DNA of 64,000 nt, from NCBI RefSeq assembly GCF_000507185.2, contig NZ_AYTM02000002.1:1635501-1699500 (forward strand), given 5' to 3'. The notes beneath the pieces are model-generated. The model was not told where the DNA came from and ran no database searches. It worked only from the letters and a program-made list of their open reading frames with translations. This DNA is from Pseudomonas syringae KCTC 12500 (GTDB lineage Bacteria > Pseudomonadota > Gammaproteobacteria > Pseudomonadales > Pseudomonadaceae). Below are positions 25,508 to 33,853 of the stretch, one piece after another; position 1 is the stretch's first letter; each line of letters starts with the position of its first letter. The position numbers and the translations under genes are program-made.

Positions 25508-26773
25508 ATGATGAAATCGACTTTGTTGAAGTATGCGGGGTTGGCGCTGGGCGTGTGCTTGGTGCTTCCATCAGTGGCCGCGCCTCTGGACACCACCGGC
25601 CTGCGCCTGGACAAGGTGGTACTGGTGATGCGCCACGGTATCCGTCCGGCTACCAATACCGCCGAGTTGCAACGCTGGTCGGCCAAGACCTGGCCAGCGT
25701 TTGGTGTCCGCGACGGTCAGTTGACCGACCATGGCCGCGCCGCCACCGTGCTGCTGGGCCAATGGCAACGCCGCATGCTGGATTCGCTCGGCCTGTTCAA
25801 GGCGGGACAGTGCCCGCAGGCGGGGGATGCCTACGTGTGGTCCAGCCCGGTAGCGCGCACCCAGGCCACCAGTGCGGCGTTGGTAAAGGGGATGTTCCCG
25901 GGCTGCAACGTAGCGATACACCATGTGCGTGAGAGTGAAGACCGGCTGTTCCACGGCGGCGAAAATGGCCTGGCACCGCTGGACCCGGCGCGCACCCGGG
26001 CGGCAATGCTGGCAGCCATGGGTGGCAGCGTTGACGCAGCTCGCGAGCGCTTTGCCGCGCCGCTGCTGGCCATGCAGCAATTGGTGGGCGTGCCGACGAC
26101 CTGCGGGAAAAAGACCTGTGCCTTGAGCAAGCAACCCTGGACGCTGAAAGAGAAGGAAGGCGTCACCAAGCTCAGCGGTCCGTTGAGTGTGGGCGCGGCC
26201 ATGAGCGAAACCTTCCGCATGCAATACGCCGAAGGCTTGCCACTGGACCAGGTGGCGTTTGGCGAAGGGCGCACTGCCGCAGACGTATCGCGCTTGATGG
26301 CCTTGCGTTCGGGCAAATACGCGCTGAGCAATCACGTACCTTACATCGCCCAGCGGGGTGCTTCGCAATTGCTCGGACAAATCCTCCTGGCTCTGCAACC
26401 AACATCCGTGGGCAGCCCGCCGGGTAGCAAATGGTTGGCGTACGTAGGCCACGACAGCAACATCGCGCAGTTGCGAACGCTGCTGGGCTTTGACTGGAAA
26501 ATTGCCGAATACCCCGAGAATGACGCAGCACCAGGCGGCACTATTGTGTTTGAACGCTGGGTGAACGACCGCACAGGCGCGCAGTTTGTCAGCGTTGCCT
26601 ATGTGGCGCAGAGCCTGGACCAGTTACGCAATTTGTCCAGTGAACCGCCGTATCAGGCGCAGTACCCGGGGTATGCGGGAGAGGAGTTGATGCCATTGAA
26701 CGGGTTTGTTGCCGACATGGAAAAACGTATCGACCGGTCTGCGACTGAGATACAGCACTACGACAACCCTTGA
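25508..26773 (+). CDS. Secreted histidine acid phosphatase (phytase-like)
   Basis: 421 residues from ATG 25508; ATG 25511 and an upstream ATG at 25490 inside the receptor gene are alternatives. A signal peptide ends near PSVAAPLD. The active-site motif reads VMRHGIRPAT, close to RHGxRxP but with Pro one position early. The C-terminal proton-donor motif is GHDSNIAQL, the HD-x-N form common in phytases of the AppA group. Four Cys-type segments (GQCPQAGD, CTCGKKTCAL-like region) may form disulfides. The enzyme class removes phosphate from phosphomonoesters in the periplasm, with phytate or sugar phosphates as typical substrates. The operon position under a Pho box supports phosphate scavenging. 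Confidence 0.86.
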   Translation: MMKSTLLKYAGLALGVCLVLPSVAAPLDTTGLRLDKVVLVMRHGIRPATNTAELQRWSAKTWPAFGVRDGQLTDHGRAATVLLGQWQRRMLDSLGLFKAGQCPQAGDAYVWSSPVARTQATSAALVKGMFPGCNVAIHHVRESEDRLFHGGENGLAPLDPARTRAAMLAAMGGSVDAARERFAAPLLAMQQLVGVPTTCGKKTCALSKQPWTLKEKEGVTKLSGPLSVGAAMSETFRMQYAEGLPLDQVAFGEGRTAADVSRLMALRSGKYALSNHVPYIAQRGASQLLGQILLALQPTSVGSPPGSKWLAYVGHDSNIAQLRTLLGFDWKIAEYPENDAAPGGTIVFERWVNDRTGAQFVSVAYVAQSLDQLRNLSSEPPYQAQYPGYAGEELMPLNGFVADMEKRIDRSATEIQHYDNP

Positions 26774-26849
26774 AACAACAGCTTTGGCCCAACAACAGTC
26801 AACATTCCCCCCAAAACCGCCAGTGCCTGTCCACCCAACGCCCAACGAA

Positions 26850-27980
26850 TCAAACAAAAAACCGCTCCTTTAACGGCACCAGCGCCGCCCCCAGCGCCGC
26901 CGCATCCCCATTCGTCTCGCTCAGCAATAACTGCGGCCGAGGCGGTGGAGAGTTGTAGCGATGGGTGCCCCAGAAGGTCGTCGCGGCGATCAGGCGTTTT
27001 CCCAATTCAGGCGGCAATTGCCCGCCAAACACCACGGCCTGCGGATCGAACAACCCGGCCAGTGCGTTGATCAGGCGATCCAGTGTGGGCTTGACGCGTG
27101 TCAGCCAGGTATTCACACCGGGCCAGCCGGGGTCGAAGCGCAGGCGCAGGTCTTCGATCGAGTCGACCTGCATGCCGCTCTGATGCAGGTCTTCGAGCAA
27201 GTAACGCAAAGCCGGGCGGTTTATCGATTCTTCGTCGTTGTAGAGGGTGATCTCGCCTGCGTTGCCGTGGCTGCCGAAATACGGTTTGCCGTTGATGACG
27301 ACGCCGGCGCCGAAACCGAAGTTGAACGACAGGTAGATGAAGTTGCTGGCCCAGGCACCCACGCCCACCAGGCTTTCGCCGATGGCCGCGGTGGTGGCGT
27401 TGTTTTCCAGCCAGACCGGCATGCCGAAACGTTCTTCCAGCACCGGTTGCAGGTCCATCAATGACCAGTCGCGCAGCGGTTCAGGCGCATTGATCTGGCG
27501 GTTTTCAAGAAAAAAGCCGGCAATCGCGAAGCCCATGCCGACGACGCGTTGCGCTTCGATACCGTTGCGCTGAAGCATGCGCTCGATGGTCTTTTCCAGC
27601 GAATCCAGGGTGCTGTTGCGGCTTAACGGCGGCGTGCGCAGGGTGACTTGTTCCAGCACATTGCAGCCCAGATCGGCGACGCAGACTACTGCCGAGTCGG
27701 TGTTGATCGATACACCAATGGCATACACCGCTTCGTTGACCAGTTCGATGCGCGGGCTGGGTTGGCCGCGACCGTTTTTGACGCGCTCGCCACTGCGCAG
27801 CAGGCCACGGCTGATCAGTTCTTCGATGAGCCGGTGCACCGACTGCTGAGCCAGGTCCATCTCGGTTGAAACCGTGGCACGGGTGATCGCGCCTCGACGA
27901 CGAAGGATGTCCAGCAACTTGCGTTCATTGAGGCTCAACGGTTGATGCGAATGAAGTGGCGTGTCGAGGTCGAGAGGCAT
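26850..27980 (-). CDS. ROK family transcriptional regulator
   Basis: 376 residues from the ATG at 27980; an in-frame Met at 28052 falls in the regulatory gap. The N-terminal winged helix (LSLNERKLLDILRRRGAITR ... QQSVHRLIEELISRGLL, about 15-75) precedes a ROK sugar-kinase-like domain (AIGVSINTDSAVVCVADLG; VWLENNATTAAIGES; LSFNFGFGAGVVINGKPYFG). The zinc-binding C-x-C-G-x-x-G-C motif common in NagC/Mlc-type ROK proteins is absent after the GNAGEI segment. Such regulators usually repress sugar-uptake genes until a sugar or sugar phosphate binds. It is divergent from the Ugp-like operon and probably controls it. Confidence 0.88.
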   Translation of the reverse strand: MPLDLDTPLHSHQPLSLNERKLLDILRRRGAITRATVSTEMDLAQQSVHRLIEELISRGLLRSGERVKNGRGQPSPRIELVNEAVYAIGVSINTDSAVVCVADLGCNVLEQVTLRTPPLSRNSTLDSLEKTIERMLQRNGIEAQRVVGMGFAIAGFFLENRQINAPEPLRDWSLMDLQPVLEERFGMPVWLENNATTAAIGESLVGVGAWASNFIYLSFNFGFGAGVVINGKPYFGSHGNAGEITLYNDEESINRPALRYLLEDLHQSGMQVDSIEDLRLRFDPGWPGVNTWLTRVKPTLDRLINALAGLFDPQAVVFGGQLPPELGKRLIAATTFWGTHRYNSPPPRPQLLLSETNGDAAALGAALVPLKERFFV

Positions 27981-28086
27981 GGAATCTTCAAATCGTAGGA
28001 GGATTAAAACAGTCGGCGTGTGAAGCAGTGTATCGCCCACCATCCATTGCACGCTTCCATCATGAAAATTTAATAAAAGTCACGTA

Positions 28087-28118
28087 GGTCACAAATACTA
28101 CACACAACCTGTATTAAA
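28087..28118 (+). promoter_or_regulatory. Candidate operator/promoter element, copy 2 (ROK gene / Ugp-like operon gap)
   Basis: The segment 28087-28117 aligns without gaps to 8675-8705 upstream of tonB 1, 26 of 31 bases identical, with common words GGTCA, TACACACAAC and GTATTAA. The 7-N9-7 dyad seen perfectly in copy 1 is kept here with 5 of 7 arm matches (ATACTAC / GTATTAA). A promoter reading TCACAA-N17-TATTAA overlaps. The position between the ROK gene and its divergent operon makes this the best candidate for the ROK operator. Confidence 0.6.
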
Positions 28119-28145
28119 TGGCATTGAGTTCTTGTGAGTGTCCTC

Positions 28146-29462
28146 ATGCCTTCCATCCGTAAGATGCTTTCCGCGCTGGCCCTGCTGCCGCTCGCGACAC
28201 ACGCCTTCGCTGCACCGGCCGAGTTCTGGTACAGCCACAGTGGCGCGGCCGGGAGCGCCATCGCGGATCTGTGCAGAAGCTTCAATGCACAACGTGATGA
28301 AAGTGATCGCCTGCACTGTGTTTCCCAGGGCAGCTATGAGCAGACGCTGCAGAAAACCGTTGCTGCTTACCGGGCGGGCATAGGCCCGGCACTGGTGGAG
28401 ATTTACGACGTCGCCACGCCTGACATGCTCTTGGGCGGTGCCACCCGACCTGTCGAGGCGATCATGGCCGATCATCACAGGGCCTATCCCGACGACACCT
28501 TTCTGCCAGCCTTGCGGCGCTACTACGCCGACGATCACGGCACGCTCGCGGCGCAGCCTTTTGCGGCGTCCACAGCCGTGCTCTACACGCACAGAAATGC
28601 GTTGGCTGCTGCCGGGATCAGTGCGCCACCCGCCACGTGGGAAGCGTTTGCGGATGCCTTGCGAGCCCTGAAGAAAAGCGGCCAGAAATGCCCGGTCGTC
28701 AGCGCGTTTGCACCCTGGATCTGGCTGGAGCAGGCCAGCGCAGCGCAAGGCACTGACGTTGCGATTCGCTCCGCAGGCAGTGACCGCTACCAGTTCGACA
28801 AAGGCGCCCATCTACGCCTTATGAAAGACCTCGCGCAATGGACTCGTGAAGGTCTGGTGGTCCATGAGGACTCAACCCGCAGCGGCCAGCAGGCACTGGC
28901 GTTTGCCTCCGACGACTGCGCCATGCTGATCGACTCCACCGGGGCGTGGAATGTTGTGCACAGCACGCTCAGATCCGATATCCAGGTCACGGCACTGCCA
29001 ATTTACGCGGGTACCCAGCGAAGCGCCAACGTCCCCGGAGGTTCCTCGCTGTGGGTGATGCGCGGGCATTCCGTGAGGGATTATCGGCTGGTCTCGGAAT
29101 TCCTGGCGTTCGTGCTGCAACCGGACAACCAGTTGATGTTCAGCGCACGGACAGGCTATCTGCCCGTCACTCAGGCTGGCGCTGCACGTTTGCAATCTGC
29201 TGCCAGCGAGCCATCGGCGATCACGGTCGGACTGACAGTGCTCAACGATATCGACGGTCAGCCCTCCGCGCCTTTGCGCTGCGGTTTTATCACGCTGATG
29301 CGTCTGATCTGGTCACAGGAAATGGAGAATGCGCTCGCGGGTCGCCAGAGCATCGATCTGGCCCTGCGCCAGACGACGCTGCGCGCCAACGAGCTGTTGG
29401 GTCTGTTTCAGCAGATGCACCAGGCCCAGGCCAGCAATGAGTCAAACGAGGCAACGCCATGA
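28146..29462 (+). CDS. ABC transporter binding protein, UgpB-like
   Basis: 438 residues from ATG 28146; a GTG at 28134 is the alternative and neither has a strong ribosome site. A signal peptide ends at HAFA|APA (about residue 22). The mature N-terminus AEFWYSHSGAAGSAIADLC resembles UgpB, the glycerol-3-phosphate/glycerophosphodiester binding protein of the carbohydrate-uptake-1 family. Further family features are APWIWLEQ and PGGSSLWVM. It delivers substrate to the permease pair encoded next (ATGA overlap). Substrate assignment rests on the GDPD gene in the same operon and is not proven. Confidence 0.85.
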   Translation: MPSIRKMLSALALLPLATHAFAAPAEFWYSHSGAAGSAIADLCRSFNAQRDESDRLHCVSQGSYEQTLQKTVAAYRAGIGPALVEIYDVATPDMLLGGATRPVEAIMADHHRAYPDDTFLPALRRYYADDHGTLAAQPFAASTAVLYTHRNALAAAGISAPPATWEAFADALRALKKSGQKCPVVSAFAPWIWLEQASAAQGTDVAIRSAGSDRYQFDKGAHLRLMKDLAQWTREGLVVHEDSTRSGQQALAFASDDCAMLIDSTGAWNVVHSTLRSDIQVTALPIYAGTQRSANVPGGSSLWVMRGHSVRDYRLVSEFLAFVLQPDNQLMFSARTGYLPVTQAGAARLQSAASEPSAITVGLTVLNDIDGQPSAPLRCGFITLMRLIWSQEMENALAGRQSIDLALRQTTLRANELLGLFQQMHQAQASNESNEATP

Positions 29463-30352
29463 AACCGCGTGCACATTTCCCTCAGCCACGTCTGGCGCTG
29501 CTGTTCGCCCTGCCGCAACTGCTGGCGCTCGGCCTGTTCTTCTATTGGCCTGCGGTCCAGGCCATCTGGTGGTCGTTTCATCTGGTGCCGCCCTTCGGCG
29601 GTAATGAAATCTTCGTTGGCCTGAGCAACTATTGGCGTGTACTGAAAGACCCCGGCGTGCTGGCGTCGCTGGGCTCGACGCTGGTGTTCAGCTTATCGAG
29701 CGTCGTGCTTTCGATCGTCATCGCGCTGGTGCTCGCACTGTGCCTGGAACTGAAACTGCGCGGCAACGCCGTGTTTCGCAACCTGCTGATCTGGCCCTAC
29801 GCGGTATCGGGCGCAACCATCGGTATCGTCTTTCATGTGCTGGCCAATCCGGTGATGGGCATCTTCGCCTGGCTCAACGCGATTGCACCCGGCACCTGGG
29901 CGCCCTACTCCAGCCCGATACAGAGCATGCTGTTGCTGATCGTGGCGTATGCCTGGTGCCTGGTGCCGTTCAACTTCGTGATGCTGGTCGCCAGCCTGAA
30001 ATCGGTGCCCGACGACTACCTCGCCGCTGCTGCACTGGATGGAGCCGGTCCCTTGCGGCGCATGCTCGACATACAACTGCCCCTGATCGCGCCCTATCTG
30101 CTGTTCGTGTTTGTCATCGACCTGCTGGAAAGCCTGTCGAACAGTTTCGGACTGGTCGACACCCTCACCCAAGGCGGACCTGGCGACACCACCAATGTGC
30201 TGGCCTACAAGATTTACACCGACGGTTTCATGGGCCTGGATCTGGCCGGCTCATCGACCCTGTCAGTGCTCATGCTGCTGGCGGTGGTGGCGCTGAGCGT
30301 CGCTCAATTCAAACTCCTGTCGCGCTTCCAGCGCCGCGGGGTGAAAGCATGA
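29459..30352 (+). CDS. ABC transporter permease, UgpA-like
   Basis: 297 residues with about six membrane helices. The MalF/UgpA-type cytoplasmic loop is present: DYLAAAALDGAGPLRRMLDI, the EAA motif that docks with the ATPase. The start overlaps the binding-protein stop by four bases, and the stop overlaps the next permease by three, showing translational coupling. Confidence 0.9.
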   Translation: MKPRAHFPQPRLALLFALPQLLALGLFFYWPAVQAIWWSFHLVPPFGGNEIFVGLSNYWRVLKDPGVLASLGSTLVFSLSSVVLSIVIALVLALCLELKLRGNAVFRNLLIWPYAVSGATIGIVFHVLANPVMGIFAWLNAIAPGTWAPYSSPIQSMLLLIVAYAWCLVPFNFVMLVASLKSVPDDYLAAAALDGAGPLRRMLDIQLPLIAPYLLFVFVIDLLESLSNSFGLVDTLTQGGPGDTTNVLAYKIYTDGFMGLDLAGSSTLSVLMLLAVVALSVAQFKLLSRFQRRGVKA

Positions 30353-31242
30353 TCGAGCATAACCGGCTGTTCAACGCAGGCGCTTACCTGTTGCTGATCC
30401 TGGGGCTGGTGTTCGCGCTGGGCCCGCTGTACATGGCGGTCTGCTCGGCGACCGTCAGCAATCCACAACTGTTCGCACACGGCCTTGCAGTGATACCCGG
30501 CGACCAACTGCTTGAGAATCTGCAGCAGGTCACCCGGCGTCTCGATCTGCTGCGCCTGCTGGGCAACAGCCTGCTGGTCGCCACGCTGGTGGTGATCGGC
30601 AAGCTGACGCTCTCGGCGCTGACGGCCTTTGCCGTGGTGTACTTTCGCAGCCGCTACAGTTCGGTGATTTTCTTCGCTGTGCTGGGGGCGCTGCTGCTGC
30701 CGCTGGAAGTAAGGATCATCCCCACGTATTCGGTGGCCAGCGATCTGCTCGCCCCCGTACGCAGCCTGTTGCACTGGCTGGGCATTCAATGGCTGCCGCT
30801 GCCGACCATCAATTTGCTGGACAGTTACCCCGGCCTCGCCCTGCCGCTGATTGCTTCGGCCACCGGCACCTTCCTGTTCCGGCAGTTCTACCAGACGCTG
30901 CCCGCTGAACTGGTCGAGGCCGCACGCATGGACGGTGCCGGGCCCTGGCGGTTCTTCATCGACATCCTGCTACCACTGTCGAAGACCAACTTTGCAGCGC
31001 TCGGCACGCTGGTGTTCATCGGCGCCTGGAAGGACTACCTGTGGCCGCTGGTCGCAACCAATCGCGAGGACATGCGCACGCTGGTGCTGGGCGTGGCCAG
31101 TTTTCTGCCAACCGATGCAACCCAGGTCCCCGAGTGGAACCTGCTGATGGCCGCTGCTGTGGTCAGCATGCTGCCGCCCATCCTCGTCATTGCGCTCATG
31201 CAGCGATGGTTTGTCAAAGGCCTGATTGGAGTCGGTAAATGA
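30349..31242 (+). CDS. ABC transporter permease, UgpE-like
   Basis: 297 residues from ATG 30349 (MIEHNRLFNAGAYLLLILGL). The same frame stays open far upstream through the ugpA-like gene, but that part is out-of-frame shadow. Six helices and an EAA loop (ELVEAARMDGAGPWRFFIDI) identify the second permease of the carbohydrate-uptake-1 type. ATGA overlap with both neighbours. Confidence 0.9.
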   Translation: MIEHNRLFNAGAYLLLILGLVFALGPLYMAVCSATVSNPQLFAHGLAVIPGDQLLENLQQVTRRLDLLRLLGNSLLVATLVVIGKLTLSALTAFAVVYFRSRYSSVIFFAVLGALLLPLEVRIIPTYSVASDLLAPVRSLLHWLGIQWLPLPTINLLDSYPGLALPLIASATGTFLFRQFYQTLPAELVEAARMDGAGPWRFFIDILLPLSKTNFAALGTLVFIGAWKDYLWPLVATNREDMRTLVLGVASFLPTDATQVPEWNLLMAAAVVSMLPPILVIALMQRWFVKGLIGVGK

Positions 31243-32345
31243 ACGCGCTCACCCCTATTACCTGCGCGCCGGATATTGTCCTCAAGGGCCTGCACAAAAC
31301 CTATGGCGCAGAACCCATCCTTCACGGGCTCGATCTGGTTTTCAAGGCGGGCGAACTCAACGTCATCCTCGGTCCGTCCGGGTGTGGCAAGTCCACGTTG
31401 CTGCGCATGGTGGCCGGGCTGGAAGAGGCAAGCCAAGGGCAGATTCTAATGGGCGGCCGCGACGTTACGCGCCTGCCGCCCAAGGAACGCGGCTGCGCCA
31501 TGGTGTTTCAGAACTATGCGCTCTACCCGCACATGAGCGTGGCCGACAATATCGGCTACGCGCTCAAGCTGGCGCGGGTTGCACGCAAGGAGCGTGAGCA
31601 ACGCATCCGCGAGTGCGCCGCGTCACTGGGCCTGGAGGACCTGCTGCAACGCAAGCCCGGAGAGCTTTCCGGCGGCCAGCGCCAGCGCGTCGCCATCGGT
31701 CGGGCGTTGATCCGCAAACCGCCGGTGCTGCTGTTCGATGAGCCGCTGTGCAATCTGGACAGCGCGCTGCGTCATGAAATGCGTCTGTTGATTCGCAGCC
31801 TGCACCGGCAGACCGGCGCGACGATCCTGTATGTCACCCATGATCAGACCGAAGCCATGACCCTCGCCGAGCGCGTGGTGATTCTCGACAAAGGCCGTGT
31901 CGAGCAGATCGGCACGCCGGCCGAGATCTACGATCAACCCGCCAGCACCTTCGTCGCCAGCTTCATCGGCACGCCGCCGATGAACCTGCTGCCGGTGCAT
32001 TGCCTCGACGACAGGATTTTGCTGCTCGCCGATGGGCAGCGTTTGCCCATCAAGCTCGGCATTGCCAGCAACCGGACCGGCAAATGGCTGATGGGCCTGC
32101 GCCCCGAGACCTTCATGCTCGACCAGGAGGGCGTGACTGCCACAGTGGAGTCTTCGGAAAATCTGGGCAGCCACACGCTGCTGTATTGCCAACTGGCTGG
32201 AACGCGCTGCGTTGTCAGCCTGGCCGGACGGCAACATCAGATACCCGGCACTCAGGTTCGACTCGCGATCAACTCCACGCCCTTGCTGTTCGATATCGAG
32301 ACCGGCCAACGCCAGCTCGTGACTTTCTCCCACACCACCAAGTGA
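31239..32345 (+). CDS. ABC transporter ATP-binding protein, UgpC/MalK-like
   Basis: 368 residues. Walker A GPSGCGKST is at 45-53; the Q-loop VFQNYALYPHM, signature LSGGQRQRVAIGRAL, Walker B VLLFDEP and the switch His in YVTHDQTEAM all appear intact. The C-terminal 130 residues form the MalK-type regulatory/OB domain. It energises the permease pair and begins four bases inside the preceding gene. The ORF ends six bases before the GDPD gene. Confidence 0.92.
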   Translation: MNALTPITCAPDIVLKGLHKTYGAEPILHGLDLVFKAGELNVILGPSGCGKSTLLRMVAGLEEASQGQILMGGRDVTRLPPKERGCAMVFQNYALYPHMSVADNIGYALKLARVARKEREQRIRECAASLGLEDLLQRKPGELSGGQRQRVAIGRALIRKPPVLLFDEPLCNLDSALRHEMRLLIRSLHRQTGATILYVTHDQTEAMTLAERVVILDKGRVEQIGTPAEIYDQPASTFVASFIGTPPMNLLPVHCLDDRILLLADGQRLPIKLGIASNRTGKWLMGLRPETFMLDQEGVTATVESSENLGSHTLLYCQLAGTRCVVSLAGRQHQIPGTQVRLAINSTPLLFDIETGQRQLVTFSHTTK

Positions 32346-32351
32346 CCCGCC

Positions 32352-33113
32352 ATGCTCAAACCTGCTCCCCTCGTCCGCTCGTCCCTGATTGCCCATCGCG
32401 GTGCCAAGGCTTACGTGCCGGAAAACACTCTGCTGGCCCTGGAAAAAGCTGCCGCATGCGGCGCCGAGTGGGTCGAAATCGACGTGAAGCTGACCCGTGA
32501 TGGCCAGCCGGTCGTGATTCATGACGACTTGCTGGACCGCACTACCAACGGGCGCGGCGCCGTCGTGCTGCATGAGCTGAAAGCTATCCGCATGCTGGAC
32601 GCGGGCAGTTGGTTCGCGCCTGAATTCGCCGGCCTTCAGGTCCCGACTTTTGAAGAGATCGTGGCCTGTGCGTTGCGCCTGAACCTGGGTTTGCAGGTCG
32701 AACTCAAGCCGACCATTGGCGACGATGTCGAGACGGCGGAAGTGGTGATGCCGATCCTCAAAAATCTGTGGCCCGCCGACAACGATCGGTTATTCGTCTC
32801 CAGCTTTTCGGTGCGCTCGCTAACGGCCGCCCGCCGCTTGTGGAACGACGTACCACTGGCTATCGCCTCCGTGGTGGCGCCTGCCGACCCGGTCGCGCTG
32901 TTGGCCGAATATGACTGCCGGATACTCCACGTACTTGACGATATGCTCGATGACCATCACCTTGTTCGCCTGAAAAGCAGCGGCGTCGAATTCGCCGTGG
33001 CTACCATCAACAGCCCGAAGCGTGCGCACTACCTGCTGGAACATGGCGCACAGTCGATTCTCAGTGATTACCCGGACTTGTTGAACCTGCCGAACGGAGG
33101 CTGTCTGCAATGA
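32352..33113 (+). CDS. Glycerophosphodiester phosphodiesterase family protein (UgpQ-like)
   Basis: 253 residues, no signal peptide, so cytoplasmic. GDPD motifs: HRGAKAYVPENT with His15-Arg16, EIDVKLTRDG with Glu42/Asp44, VIHDD with His57, VELKP, and a C-terminal barrel strand with SDYPDLL. The family splits glycerophosphodiesters, typically to glycerol-3-phosphate and an alcohol. Its place after the ABC importer mirrors ugpBAECQ of E. coli. The ATGA overlap with the next gene (IMPase family) is unusual relative to E. coli and suggests that the alcohol or phosphate product is processed further. Confidence 0.9.
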   Translation: MLKPAPLVRSSLIAHRGAKAYVPENTLLALEKAAACGAEWVEIDVKLTRDGQPVVIHDDLLDRTTNGRGAVVLHELKAIRMLDAGSWFAPEFAGLQVPTFEEIVACALRLNLGLQVELKPTIGDDVETAEVVMPILKNLWPADNDRLFVSSFSVRSLTAARRLWNDVPLAIASVVAPADPVALLAEYDCRILHVLDDMLDDHHLVRLKSSGVEFAVATINSPKRAHYLLEHGAQSILSDYPDLLNLPNGGCLQ

Positions 33114-33853
33114 ACAACCGACTCAGCGTCGCGATGCAAGCCGTAGAAAAGGCCACTGGCCTGGCCATGGCGTATTTTAACGACCGCCACACCCTCGACA
33201 TCACCACCAAAAGCGCGCAAGACCTCGTCTCCCGCGCCGACTTTGAAGTGGAACAACTGCTGCGTGCAGAACTGAGCAAACACTTCCCCGACGATACAAT
33301 CCTGGGCGAAGAAATGGGCGGCGAATTCATCACCGACGGCTGGGTCATCGACCCCATCGACGGCACCGGCAACTACCTGCGGGGCACCCCATTGTGGGGA
33401 ATCGCGGTGGCGTACATGTCGGCAGGCGAGCCCGAAATCGGCGTCGTCGCCTACCCGGCACTGGGCTACACCCTGGCAGCCCGCACGGGCGATGGCTTGC
33501 TGCGCAACGGCGTCCCCTTTGTCCGCCCTCAACCACCCGAGCACCTGCGCATCGCTGGCGTCGGTGAAAACACCCGCTGGGATGCCGAAGAGATGGGCAA
33601 ACTGCACCTGAGCCTGCGCCGACAGGGCTGGGGCCTTGCTGGTTATCGGTGCGCCACCATCGGCCTGGCGTTCGCCGCTTTGGGGCAGACAGACGGCTAC
33701 ATGGAGAAATTCACCAGCCTGTGGGACATCGCAGCGGGCGCAGTGATCTGCCGGGAGGCGGGGTTGTTGTGCACGATTGAAGGCGAGCAGAAGCAAGGCT
33801 CGATGACGGTGATGGTAGGCCGTGAGGAGTTGATGGGGATTTTTGGTGCGTGA
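33110..33853 (+). CDS. Inositol-monophosphatase-family phosphatase
   Basis: 247 residues. Mg2+-binding motifs: GEE near 66-68, DPIDGTGNY at 81-89 and WDIAAGAVICREAG near 205. The family includes inositol-1-phosphatase, histidinol-phosphatase (HisN) and PAP phosphatase. Presence directly after a GDPD in an ABC-import operon suggests dephosphorylation of an imported or released sugar/inositol phosphate. The start overlaps the GDPD gene by four bases; the stop is fused to the xylanase start (TGATG). Confidence 0.88.
   Translation: MNNRLSVAMQAVEKATGLAMAYFNDRHTLDITTKSAQDLVSRADFEVEQLLRAELSKHFPDDTILGEEMGGEFITDGWVIDPIDGTGNYLRGTPLWGIAVAYMSAGEPEIGVVAYPALGYTLAARTGDGLLRNGVPFVRPQPPEHLRIAGVGENTRWDAEEMGKLHLSLRRQGWGLAGYRCATIGLAFAALGQTDGYMEKFTSLWDIAAGAVICREAGLLCTIEGEQKQGSMTVMVGREELMGIFGA

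Noticed and set aside
28079..28092. Possible Pho box before the Ugp-like operon (two GTCAC words)
   Set aside because: The words are 9 bp apart instead of the 11-bp step needed for PhoB half-sites, and the flanking bases do not match CTGTCAT.
29632..30348. Long extension of the UgpE-like frame
   Set aside because: It overlaps the UgpA-like gene out of frame; the ATG at 30349 with ATGA coupling gives a normal-length permease.
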